A DNA stretch of 64,000 bases from Azospirillum brasilense (lineage in GTDB: Bacteria; Pseudomonadota; Alphaproteobacteria; Azospirillales; Azospirillaceae): the NCBI RefSeq assembly GCF_003349955.1, contig NZ_QLKQ01000004.1, forward strand, positions 87,197-151,196, in the 5' to 3' direction. The notes beneath the pieces were generated by a model. That model saw only the letters and a program-made list of their open reading frames with translations. It had not been told where the DNA came from and made no database searches. The position numbers and the translations under genes are program-made. Below are positions 35,411 to 43,497 of this stretch, in pieces. Position 1 is the first letter of the stretch; the number at the start of each line of letters is the position of its first letter.

Positions 35411-36499
35411 ATGCCCCCGCCAGCCGACCGCAAGCGCGCCTCGCGCACGGAGCGCGCGTCGCTCGCCCCGTCGCTCGCCCAGGTGGCGGCCCGCGCCGGG
35501 GTGTCGGTCGCCACCGCCTCGCGCGTCATCAACGGCGTCGCCAACAAGGCGACGGAGGAGACGGCGGAGCGGGTGCGGACGGCGATCCGCGAGCTGGGCT
35601 ATCGGCCCGGCAGCGTCGGGCGGGCGCTGCGCCGCCGGGAGAGCCGCATCGTCGGCGTGCTGGCGGCGAATCTCGCCAACCCCTCGATGGCCGCCATCGC
35701 CTCGTCCATCGAATGGTCGCTGCGCGGGGAGGGGCTGGTGATGTCGCTGTGCGACACGCACGAGCGCGCCGACGTGCAGGACGAGTACATCCGCGAAATG
35801 CGCGCCCAGCTCGTCCGCGCGATGATCCTGGTGGGGGCGGTGGACAGCCCGGCGCTGGACGAGGCGCGGGCCGCCGGCGACACGCTGGTCTTCGTGAACC
35901 GCCCGGACCCCGGCGACCCGTCCTCGCCCTATGTCGGGCTCGACAACGCGGGGGCCGGGGCGGAGATCGCCGACCGGCTCCTGGAACGCGGGGTGCGCCG
36001 CATCGGCGTCCTGCACGCCTCGCTGGACCGCACCGCCGGTCACTGGCGCCTGCTCGGCCTGTTCGACCGGCTGGCCGCGGCGGGGGTGGACACGGCGGCC
36101 ATTCCCTGCGCCACCGGGCCGGGGCTGGATCACATCGTGGCCGGCTACCACGCCATGGGGACGATGCTGGAGCTTGCGGACCGCCCGCCGGTGATCGTCT
36201 GCCTGAGCGACCTGCTGGCCTACGGGGCCTATCGCCGCGCGCGGGAGGCCGGGCTGGCGGTGCCGGGCGACGTGGCCTTCTTCGGATTCGACGACAACCC
36301 GATCAACCCCTGGATCGCCGACTGGCTGAACTCGGTTCGTGTGCCGTCCGACCATTTCGGGCCGGCCATCGTGGGCATGCTGCACCGGCTCTGGGACGGG
36401 GAGGAGCGGCCGGACCCGCTTCTGCTGACCCATCAGCTGACCATCCGCAACCGGCGCCTGCCGGGCGAGACCGGGCCTGTTCCGCCGCGCGGCCCCTGA
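35411..36499 (+). CDS. LacI family transcriptional regulator
   Basis: Repressor-type regulator of 362 residues. N-terminal HTH (about 20-75: PSLAQVAARAGVSVATASRVINGVAN) with the hinge helix (RPGSVGRALRRRESRIVGVL) and a periplasmic-binding-like sensor domain. I chose ATG 35411, preceded by GAGG; a GTG at 35342 would add 23 residues crossing the promoter. It is divergent from the glucuronidase/TRAP/GH31 operon and most likely responds to a glucuronide-derived sugar. Confidence 0.88.
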   Translation: MPPPADRKRASRTERASLAPSLAQVAARAGVSVATASRVINGVANKATEETAERVRTAIRELGYRPGSVGRALRRRESRIVGVLAANLANPSMAAIASSIEWSLRGEGLVMSLCDTHERADVQDEYIREMRAQLVRAMILVGAVDSPALDEARAAGDTLVFVNRPDPGDPSSPYVGLDNAGAGAEIADRLLERGVRRIGVLHASLDRTAGHWRLLGLFDRLAAAGVDTAAIPCATGPGLDHIVAGYHAMGTMLELADRPPVIVCLSDLLAYGAYRRAREAGLAVPGDVAFFGFDDNPINPWIADWLNSVRVPSDHFGPAIVGMLHRLWDGEERPDPLLLTHQLTIRNRRLPGETGPVPPRGP

Positions 36500-36528
36500 C
36501 GCTGCCCCCTGACGCCGGCCCCTGACGC
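36493..36528. repeat. short tandem repeat after the LacI gene
   Basis: The decamer CCCCTGACGC occurs three times at exactly 13-base spacing (36493, 36506, 36519). The first copy includes the LacI stop codon, so slippage here would alter only the final codon and the 3' region. Confidence 0.6.
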
Positions 36529-36959
36529 CGGGAAGCCATTGTTCCGGGTGAGGCGGCCCCGTTTCCAGAACGGATTGGCGGCTGGGATACGCTTGGTCAG
36601 GGCCGGGTCAGCCGCCACTCCGATCCCATCCAGCGTGCCCCGGGAGGCGTCGTCCCGGGGCTTGGCGCCGAGCGTGGGCGGGCGCCATCGTGGTGATCTG
36701 ATCCACTTCCCGGCCCCGGTCGAGAGGCTGGAGAAGCACGGCCTGGTGAAACGGCTGTCGTGACCGGTGTTGACGGTGGCCGGCCGTGCCGCGCCAACCG
36801 AGCCGATCGTGGAGACTGGCTTGGAGACTTCTCCGCAAAAGATGCTACTATCGAATGGTTTCCTCTTCAGGTTGGTATTCAATCCATTTATATTGCCATT
36901 GGTTAAGGGGCGCGGCCGGGTCGTCTGGAAAATCCGGGTAGAATTATCGGAATGGTGGT
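36500..36959. other. gene-poor border of the unknown-function island
   Basis: A 460-base stretch in which no recognisable gene was found. The first 330 bases are GC-rich and hold short overlapping open frames on both strands without coding character; they could be decayed gene remnants. From about 36830 the sequence turns sharply AT-rich (for example TTTCCTCTTCAGGTTGGTATTC), giving both a composition boundary and a likely promoter for the three-gene unit that follows. Confidence 0.5.
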
Positions 36960-37331
36960 ATGTTGGTCATACGTGCCGCGCAGATTGAGGTTTTGGCATC
37001 TTCGGCTCGCGCCGCGTACAGCCGCCGGGTGATTGCCCATCTTCGTGCGGACCTCCCCGATCTGGCCGCCGACCACAGCGACGCGTCCCTCCAGGCGCTG
37101 ATCGCCGAGGCGGCGGCGTTGGGCGACCGCTGCGCCATGACCACGGAACACGACGTGTTCTGGCTGGTGCTGTTCCGGCTCTGCCTGGGGCCGGGGTTCG
37201 AGCACTCGACCGAGCATCCGTGGATCGGGGCGATCCTGGCCGATCCGGACATGCCGGGCGGGGTGAAGGCGCTGCAGATCCGCACACGGCTGACCGCCGT
37301 GACGGTGCAGGAGCCAGCCCATGGCCACTAA
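36960..37331 (+). CDS. small protein resembling type VI effector-island accessory proteins
   Basis: Protein of 123 residues, mostly helical, with no signal peptide. The pattern IRAAQIEVLASSARAAYSRR, LRADLPD, a central ALGDRCAMTTEHDVFWLVLF and the ending FEHSTEHPWIGAILADPDMP resembles the small proteins often encoded next to PAAR, VgrG or effector genes in type VI secretion islands (pattern: F-x-R-x2-HLR, then W-x2-IL). No VgrG, PAAR or T6SS core gene is in the window. It overlaps the next gene by 11 bases, so they are translated together. The T6SS link is an inference from remembered pattern, not a proven homology. Confidence 0.5.
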   Translation: MLVIRAAQIEVLASSARAAYSRRVIAHLRADLPDLAADHSDASLQALIAEAAALGDRCAMTTEHDVFWLVLFRLCLGPGFEHSTEHPWIGAILADPDMPGGVKALQIRTRLTAVTVQEPAHGH

Positions 37332-39093
37332 ACTGCTCACTTTTCTTAAAAAGGTGGATGCCAGTCAATTCTCAACAAGCAAAAAGAGCGACGGGACGGA
37401 AACCGACTGTCAGCACAGCGCAAAAAATACCACCATACCTTGCAACCTGACCACGCTCAGGGTTACCGACGACACTTCGCAGAAGTCTGTGCGGTGTATC
37501 GCCCCGATGACCGGGTTCAAGCCGGATCCAGACGCGCCCCGGCATGTCCGCGACCGGTTGGCCGTGTACGATCTCGTTCTGGAAGTGCTGGCCGATCCGC
37601 AGACGCGCACCGCGAAACCCCCGGACACGCCGGCGGTGCTGGTCATCAGCTATAAGTATGAGGGAAACTGCCCGCACGGTGAGCACGCACTGCTCACCTA
37701 CACCGGCTCCGCCAAGGAGGATATTGCCGAAAGCCGCAGTTGGCGGATGCAGACACCCACCCCCGTCAAAGTCTACGCGCACGGCCTGGGCGCCGGCATC
37801 TGGCTGGCGCCTTATTGGCACTTCGGCACCAGCGTCAAGGAGATGGTCGTCACCGCCCAGTCCTGCGGCGTGACCGGGAACGGTCGTCCGGCCCCGGCGC
37901 TCAACTGCCTGGTGCGGGTCTACGACAAGGACACCTATGTCCTGTCGTTCAGCATACCGTCCTTCAAGCGGTGGAACTATGGATACAAGACGGAGAGATT
38001 TCTGGGGACGGGCACCAGCAGCACGTCATCCTCCTACACCAATTCGACGTTCGGCAACATCAAGAGCCAGATCCAGAATTCCTCCAGCTCGTCCAGCACC
38101 ACCAACAAGGACGGATTCAAGAACATCTCCAATACATCGTCCACATCGACGATAAAAGGGGACAATTATACGTCCAACTCCCAAAAAAGCGGGATCGAGA
38201 ACGGACAGATATACAACGAATGGAAGGAGGAGACTGGGACTGTCAAGGGCGGGCTCATTTATCAGACCAAGGACGTCACGACCACGTCCGGCTCCAGCGA
38301 CACGGGAAAAATCACCACCACTCCCAGCCATGAATTGGAGGTCACCCCCGTCCTGTCGCTGAAGCGCAACGGGGTGGAAGTCGACGGAACCAAGATCCTC
38401 AACACGCTGATCAAAGCCGCAACCGACTTCCACGAGAACGTCGTCAAGCCGCTCCAGGAGATCAACAGCTGGATGCCGAAGGTCGGCTTCACCTTCGACA
38501 TTGACGTTGCGGTGATGAAGGGCATCATCAACTGCACCTGGGGCAACCGGCACCCGGCCAACGCACCGACCGGCGGGCGCTGGGTCGCGGTGGAATCCTA
38601 CTTCAGCCTGACGGTCGATCTGCTGGTGCTCGGCCTCGACCTCAAGCTCGGCTTCGGCGTCGACATCACCTCGCCGGCCCTGCTCGACTTCTTCGCGGCG
38701 GAAAAGCTCTACGAGATCGTTCTGATGATCTCGCTGACCCTGCAGATGGCGGCCACCGTGAAAGCCACCGTGTCCGAGCGCTCCACCTCGACCAATTCGC
38801 CGTCCCCGGTGCGCATCCCCGGGAGTGCGGCGCCCGAACTGGCCGTCACCGGCAAGGCGAGTCTGTTCGGCACCAGACTGGTCGAGGTCAAGTTCGGCAT
38901 CACCGGTCAAGTCTCGTTCGAAGGCGAATTGTCGGTCAGCTTGAAGGAGCATATGAAGATCACGGGCGAGGCGAAACGCGCCGTGACCAAGGTCTTCTGC
39001 TACTTCATCTCCAAGGACAAATCGCGCACCGAACTGCTCGACAAGGTCATCTACCCCGAAGCCAGCCTGTGGAAAGGAACCATGCCGTCGTGA
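37321..39093 (+). CDS. large protein of unknown function with Ser/Thr-rich linker
   Basis: Protein of 590 residues; I recognise no named family. An N-terminal part (about 1-220) is rich in Cys and predicted beta strands (cysteines near 29, 40, 59, 117, 181 and 193). A low-complexity Ser/Thr/Asn/Lys linker follows (about 228-335, with TSSTSSSYTNSTFGN and SSSSSSTTNKDG). The C-terminal part (about 340-590) has regular strands and amphipathic stretches (FSLTVDLLVLGLDLKLGFGV, KLYEIVLMISLTLQMAATVK), perhaps a beta-sandwich or membrane-interacting domain. There is no signal peptide. Base composition is less GC-rich than the neighbours, particularly in the linker. It is the middle gene of an overlapping three-gene unit. 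A secreted or surface effector is possible, not shown. Confidence 0.55.
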   Translation: MATKLLTFLKKVDASQFSTSKKSDGTETDCQHSAKNTTIPCNLTTLRVTDDTSQKSVRCIAPMTGFKPDPDAPRHVRDRLAVYDLVLEVLADPQTRTAKPPDTPAVLVISYKYEGNCPHGEHALLTYTGSAKEDIAESRSWRMQTPTPVKVYAHGLGAGIWLAPYWHFGTSVKEMVVTAQSCGVTGNGRPAPALNCLVRVYDKDTYVLSFSIPSFKRWNYGYKTERFLGTGTSSTSSSYTNSTFGNIKSQIQNSSSSSSTTNKDGFKNISNTSSTSTIKGDNYTSNSQKSGIENGQIYNEWKEETGTVKGGLIYQTKDVTTTSGSSDTGKITTTPSHELEVTPVLSLKRNGVEVDGTKILNTLIKAATDFHENVVKPLQEINSWMPKVGFTFDIDVAVMKGIINCTWGNRHPANAPTGGRWVAVESYFSLTVDLLVLGLDLKLGFGVDITSPALLDFFAAEKLYEIVLMISLTLQMAATVKATVSERSTSTNSPSPVRIPGSAAPELAVTGKASLFGTRLVEVKFGITGQVSFEGELSVSLKEHMKITGEAKRAVTKVFCYFISKDKSRTELLDKVIYPEASLWKGTMPS

Positions 39094-39890
39094 CCGCGTC
39101 CGTCGTCTACGCCGAAGTGGTGGCCAAGGGCTGCACCGTCGAGCTCTACCTCAACCGCATTCCGCTTGGCCGCATCGATCCGGAGCGCATGCCCCATCTG
39201 GAAATCGCGGTCTCCGAGTTTCTGCTCGACGGCGTGAACGAGCTGGCGATGATCGTCGAGCCTGGCCCGACGCCCAGCACGGCGCTGGCCAATCCGATGC
39301 CGGCCCCGACCGACGGCAAGCTCGCCGCCGCCCGCCTTGCCCGCTACCGCCCCGACGAGTTCGTCGGCGGCGAGGGCGGCGTCACCCTGGTGGAGCTGGG
39401 CTGGGAACCGAAGACGCCCGAGCCGCAGCCCCGCCTGCTGACCCGCCGCGCCGACCTCGGTCCGCAGTTCGGCCGCTGGGGCTGGCAGGACGCCCCCGTC
39501 CTGACCCTCGACCGCCAGCTAGCCAGCGAAACCGGCGATCTGCTGCGCCGCCTTCACCAGGCGATGGCGGCCGGTGACGGCCGTGGCGTGACCATGCTGC
39601 TGTCGCCGGCCTATTACGACCTCTCCCGCGCCTACCCCCGTCCACCCAACGCGTGGGCTGAGGGGTTCGAGACCTTCATGGCCCGTGTCTCCCGGCAGCC
39701 GGAATGGCGGATGCAGCCGCTCGATCCGGCGCGCGTCGATTTCCGTCTGGTCGCCGGCGGCCACATGCTGGAGTGCATCGACAAGGACTGGCAACCGACC
39801 CTGCGCACCGAGCCCTTGGCCGACGGCATGCCGTTCACTTTGCCGGTGTTCCTCGCCCGCCTCAACGGCCGCCTCGCCGTCGTCCGTTAG
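39090..39890 (+). CDS. protein of unknown function, beta-sandwich plus NTF2-like region
   Basis: Protein of 266 residues, third in the overlapping unit. I take the GTG at 39090, which overlaps the previous stop (GTGA), rather than the ATG at 39069 inside the previous gene. The N-terminal region (about 1-70: VYAEVVAKGCTVELYLNRIP, EIAVSEFLLDGVNELAMIVEPGPTPS) looks like a carbohydrate-binding or jelly-roll sandwich. The C-terminal region (about 150-266) has a helix pair then strands ending ARLNGRLAVVR, like NTF2-like folds. It could be a partner, adaptor or immunity protein for the large protein. Function unknown. Confidence 0.5.
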   Translation: MTASVVYAEVVAKGCTVELYLNRIPLGRIDPERMPHLEIAVSEFLLDGVNELAMIVEPGPTPSTALANPMPAPTDGKLAAARLARYRPDEFVGGEGGVTLVELGWEPKTPEPQPRLLTRRADLGPQFGRWGWQDAPVLTLDRQLASETGDLLRRLHQAMAAGDGRGVTMLLSPAYYDLSRAYPRPPNAWAEGFETFMARVSRQPEWRMQPLDPARVDFRLVAGGHMLECIDKDWQPTLRTEPLADGMPFTLPVFLARLNGRLAVVR

Positions 39891-39981
39891 ACGGTCGGAC
39901 GCTCCCATGAGATGCCGCGCCTTGGGCGGCCCCGCTGCGATGCTCGGCACGCTCCCTTGGCGATGTGGACACCGGCTTGCT

Positions 39982-40779
39982 CTACGCAAGGCGCCGACCG
40001 ATGGCGGCGGTGAGCGCGACGCCGCTGACCCGCGCCCGCCACACGCTCCGGACCAGATCGGCGATCCGCGCGACGGCCTGCTCCGGGGCCAGCCCGCCCA
40101 GCCGGATGTTGGAGATGCAGTTGCGGGCCGAGTCCGGAGTCCCCACCCGCGGCGCCCAGGTGACGTAACAACCGAGGGAGTCGGCCGCCGAAAGCCCCGG
40201 GCGCTCGCCGATCAGCACGATCACCAGGGCCAGCCCCAACGCCTCGCCAACCGCGTCGCCGACGGCGACCCTGCCTTGCTCCACCAGCGCCACCGGGGCC
40301 AGCTCCAGCCTCAGGTCACGCAACGCCTGCCCGAGCCCGATGACGACCGGGGCGGCGTTGGCGTCGATCGCCAGGGCCGACAACCCGTCGGCCACCACGA
40401 TGCCCACGCGGGGGCGCTCCCCTCCCGCGCCATTCGTCCCCGCCAGCGCGCGCAGCCGGGCGGCGTCCTCGTCGGCGAGGCGGCGGCCCAGGTCGGGGCG
40501 GCGCAGATAGACGGCCCGGTCGGCGGCGGCGCTGCGCAACCGGACGGACGGCATCCCGCCGGATTCCAGCCGGCGGTGCAGCGCCTCCAGATCGGGGGTG
40601 GCCCACACGGCGTCGCGGGCACGGGCGTGGTCGTACAGGAAATCCAGATGAGCCCGCGTGGGCAGAGAGGTGCCGGTCCGGCCCAGCGCCACCCGCGCGT
40701 CGGTGAAACGGCGCAGCGGATGGATGTCCCCTGGAGCCGGGACAAGGCTCGGCGTCTTGTCGTCGTCGCGCCCGGTCAT
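39982..40779 (-). CDS. eutC: ethanolamine ammonia-lyase small subunit
   Basis: Light chain of adenosylcobalamin-dependent ethanolamine ammonia-lyase, 265 residues, which with EutB turns ethanolamine into acetaldehyde and ammonia. Family motifs: RFTDARVALGRTGTSLPTRA, VGIVVADGLSALAIDANA, IVLIGERPGLSAADSLGCYV and RNCISNIRLGGL. ATG 40779 overlaps the eutB stop by four bases; the much longer open frame upstream is a shadow of eutB. No eutA reactivase, microcompartment genes or acetaldehyde dehydrogenase are adjacent. It converges on the unknown-function island. Confidence 0.93.
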   Translation of the reverse strand: MTGRDDDKTPSLVPAPGDIHPLRRFTDARVALGRTGTSLPTRAHLDFLYDHARARDAVWATPDLEALHRRLESGGMPSVRLRSAAADRAVYLRRPDLGRRLADEDAARLRALAGTNGAGGERPRVGIVVADGLSALAIDANAAPVVIGLGQALRDLRLELAPVALVEQGRVAVGDAVGEALGLALVIVLIGERPGLSAADSLGCYVTWAPRVGTPDSARNCISNIRLGGLAPEQAVARIADLVRSVWRARVSGVALTAAIGRRLA

Positions 40780-42179
40780 CGCGGGGCCTCCAGCGCGGCG
40801 AGCGACCGGACCGCCTCCAGAAGCGGCGCTCCCATCGGGGCGGGGCGCCAGACGTTCCGGTCGTCCAGCAGCCCGACCCGGCGCGCCCAGTCCTCGAACT
40901 CCGGGGCCGGCGGGCGTCCGGTCAGGCGGCGGACCGTCAGGGCGTCGTGGTGCGACAGGCTCTGGTAGTTCAGCATGACGTCGTCGGAGCCGGGCACCGT
41001 GATGACGAAGGTGACCCCCGCCAGGGTCAGCACCGCGAACAGCGTGTCCATGTCGTCCTGGTCGGCCTCGGCGTGGTTGGTGTAGCAGACGTCGCAGCCC
41101 ATCGGCAGACCCAGCAGCTTGCCGCAGAAATGGTCCTCCAGCCCGGCGCGGATGATCTGCTTGCCGTCGTAGAGGTATTCGGGGCCGATGAAGCCGACCA
41201 CCGTGTTGACCAGAAGCGGCCGGAAGGCGCGGGCGACGGCGTAGGCGCGGGTTTCCATGGTCTGCTGGTCGACGCCGTGATGGGCGTCGGCGGACAGGGC
41301 GGCCCCCTGGCCCGTCTCGAAATACATCGCATGGTCGCCGACCGTGCCGCGTTTCAAAGACAGCGCGGCCTCCTGCGCCTCGCGCAGCACGGCCAGGGAA
41401 ACGCCGAAGCCGCGGTTGGCCTTCTCCGATCCGGCGATGGACTGGAACACGAGGTCCACCGGCGCCCCGCCCTCGATCGCGCGGATGGCCGTGGTGACGT
41501 GGCCGAGACAGCAGGTCTGTGTCGGGATGTCCAGCCGGACGCGCAGCTCGTCCAAAAGACGGACGATGCGGCCGTAGTCCTCCACACTGTCGGTGACCGG
41601 GTTGACACCGAGCACCGCGTCGCCGCTGCCCATCAGCAGCCCGTCGAGCAGGCTGGCGGCGATGCCGCGGCTGTCGTCGGTCGGGTGGTTGGGCTGCAGC
41701 CGCGTGGACAGCCGCCCGGCCAGCCCCAGGCTGTTGCGGAAGGCCACGGGATTCTCGCATTTGGCCGCCACCGCCATCAGGTCCTGCGCCCGCATGATCT
41801 TGGACACGCCCGCCACCATCTCCGGCGTCAGGCCGGCGGCCAGAGCGGCCAGGCCGTCGCGGCCGGCGGCGTCGGACAGCAGCCAGTCCCGGAACTCCCC
41901 GACGGTCAGCGACGCGACGGGAGCGAGGGCCGCGGCGTCCCGCCGGTCGTGGATCAGGCGGGTGACCTCGTCCTCCTCGTAGGGCACGAGGTCGGTGGTC
42001 AGGAAGTCGCCCAACGGAATGTCCGCCAGAACGCGCTGGGCGGCGTGGCGCTCCAGCGCGCTTCCGGCGGCCAGCCCGGCCAACTCGTCGCCTGAGCGGG
42101 CGGGCGACGCCTTGGCCAGCACGTCGCGCAGATGGGGGAAGCGCCAGCGGGTGCCGCCGAGCGCGCTGCTGTATGCCAT
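40776..42179 (-). CDS. eutB: ethanolamine ammonia-lyase large subunit
   Basis: Heavy chain of ethanolamine ammonia-lyase, 467 residues, with the TIM-barrel active site that binds substrate and adenosylcobalamin. Conserved stretches: LQPNHPTDDSRGIAASLLDG, GDAVLGVNPVTDSVEDYGRI, PTQTCCLGHVTTAI, FQSIAGSEKANRGFGVSLA, YFETGQGAALSADAHHGVDQ, MGCDVCYTNHAEADQDDMD and FVITVPGSDDVMLNYQ. Start ATG 42179; the long upstream frame is a shadow of the next gene. It comes after a DadA-like oxidase gene in a TRAP-transporter operon, an unusual setting for ethanolamine use. Confidence 0.95.
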   Translation of the reverse strand: MAYSSALGGTRWRFPHLRDVLAKASPARSGDELAGLAAGSALERHAAQRVLADIPLGDFLTTDLVPYEEDEVTRLIHDRRDAAALAPVASLTVGEFRDWLLSDAAGRDGLAALAAGLTPEMVAGVSKIMRAQDLMAVAAKCENPVAFRNSLGLAGRLSTRLQPNHPTDDSRGIAASLLDGLLMGSGDAVLGVNPVTDSVEDYGRIVRLLDELRVRLDIPTQTCCLGHVTTAIRAIEGGAPVDLVFQSIAGSEKANRGFGVSLAVLREAQEAALSLKRGTVGDHAMYFETGQGAALSADAHHGVDQQTMETRAYAVARAFRPLLVNTVVGFIGPEYLYDGKQIIRAGLEDHFCGKLLGLPMGCDVCYTNHAEADQDDMDTLFAVLTLAGVTFVITVPGSDDVMLNYQSLSHHDALTVRRLTGRPPAPEFEDWARRVGLLDDRNVWRPAPMGAPLLEAVRSLAALEAPR

Positions 42180-42208
42180 ACGGTCTCTCCGGCATGGGGG
42201 GAGGAGGT

Positions 42209-43450
42209 TCAGAAGCGCCGGGGATCGACCGCCGTCAGGTCGAACGGCGGCTGGCGGCCGGCCAGCAGATCCGCCACCAGCATGCCGCTCAACCCGCCGA
42301 GGGTCAGCCCGACATGCTGGTGGCCGAAGGCGTAGACCACCCGCTCGCTGGCCCGCGACCGGCCGAGCACCGGCAGCCCGTCGGGAAAGGTCGGGCGGAA
42401 GCCCAGCCAGTCGTCGGTCTGGCGGACGCCCGGTTCCTTCAGGGCGGGCAGGGCCTCGCGGGCCGAGCGCGCCAGCAGCCCGGTCAGGCCGGACGCCTTG
42501 CGGGGATCGAGCCCGGCCAGCTCCACCGTGCCGGCCACCCTCAGCCCCTGGGCCATGGGGGTCATGTAGAGCCCGCGCTCGGCCCAGCCGCAGGGCCGCC
42601 CGATGGGATCGATCACCCCGCCGAAGGTGACGTGATAGCCGCGCTCGGTGTCCAGCGGCAGACGGTCGCCGCAATCGGCGGCCAGCGGCCGGGAGTGGAT
42701 GCCGGCCGCCACCACGGCATGGTCGAAACACTCGTCGCCGTCCGGCGTGACGAGGACGACGCCGGAACCGCCGGGCGCCAGCCTTGTGACGGCGCGGGCC
42801 TCGGTCCGCAGGCCGCGCCCGTCCAGCCAGCCGTGCAGAGCGGCGAGGAACCCCGCCGGGTCGCTCAGATGCCAGCTTCCGGGGAACAGCACGCCCTGGG
42901 CGAAGATCGGCGCCAGCGCCGGCTCCAGTTCCCGGATGGCCGCGGCGTCCAGGACCTCGCAGGCGACGCCGGCCTCGCGGCGCAGCCTCAGGGAGGCCGC
43001 GCTGTTTCGGAAGGACCGCTCGCTGGAGTAGAGGTACAGGCATTCGCGGCGGCGGATATGGTCCTCCAGCCCGGCGTCGCGGATCAGGTCGGCGTAGCCC
43101 TCGTGGGCGCGGCCGAGGAGCTGCCCGAGCGCGGCCACCGCCGCCTCGTAGCGGGTCGGGGTGGAATGCCAGAGGAAGCGCGCCAGCCAGGGCATGAGCC
43201 GCGGCAGGTAGGAGGCGCGCAGCCGGAAGGGGCTGTCGGCGGCCAGCAGGTAGCGGTGGAAATCCCGGAAGACCGACGGGTTGTTGACCGGGATGCAGGC
43301 GTAGTTGGCGAAGGTCCCGGCGTTGCCGTAGGAGGCGCCGCCCGCCGGGCCCGCGGGGTCGAACAGCGTGACGGAATGCCCGTCCCGCATCAGCCAGTAG
43401 GCCGAGGACAGACCGACGAAACCGGCGCCGATGACGGCGACTGTGGCCAT
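42209..43450 (-). CDS. D-amino-acid dehydrogenase-like FAD oxidoreductase
   Basis: Flavoprotein of 413 residues like DadA, which oxidatively deaminates D-amino acids and passes electrons to the respiratory chain. It opens with the FAD motif VAVIGAGFVGLSSAYWLMRDGHSV; the C-terminal WLGFRPTFPDGLPVLGRSRA and YAFGHQHVGLTLGGLSGMLVADL are family signatures. GGAG precedes the ATG. It lies between a dipeptidase-like gene and eutBC. The operon may break down an amino-alcohol or D-amino-acid conjugate whose parts are separately oxidised and deaminated. Confidence 0.85.
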   Translation of the reverse strand: MATVAVIGAGFVGLSSAYWLMRDGHSVTLFDPAGPAGGASYGNAGTFANYACIPVNNPSVFRDFHRYLLAADSPFRLRASYLPRLMPWLARFLWHSTPTRYEAAVAALGQLLGRAHEGYADLIRDAGLEDHIRRRECLYLYSSERSFRNSAASLRLRREAGVACEVLDAAAIRELEPALAPIFAQGVLFPGSWHLSDPAGFLAALHGWLDGRGLRTEARAVTRLAPGGSGVVLVTPDGDECFDHAVVAAGIHSRPLAADCGDRLPLDTERGYHVTFGGVIDPIGRPCGWAERGLYMTPMAQGLRVAGTVELAGLDPRKASGLTGLLARSAREALPALKEPGVRQTDDWLGFRPTFPDGLPVLGRSRASERVVYAFGHQHVGLTLGGLSGMLVADLLAGRQPPFDLTAVDPRRF

Positions 43451-43497
43451 GGCGGGTGCGCTCCTTCAGCGTGGATCGGGGGAAAGGGAGCGGCGGG

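Noticed and set aside
36500..36830. Possible decayed insertion sequence or transposase fragment
   Set aside because: No terminal inverted repeats, target duplication or transposase motif could be found; short frames lack coding character.
36960..39890. Calling the three-gene island a type VI secretion effector locus
   Set aside because: Only the small first protein has a suggestive pattern; no VgrG, PAAR, Hcp or toxin domain is visible, so function is left unknown.
42180..42210. Cobalamin riboswitch for eutBC
   Set aside because: The gap to the upstream gene is only about 30 bases and no B12-box-like sequence is present.
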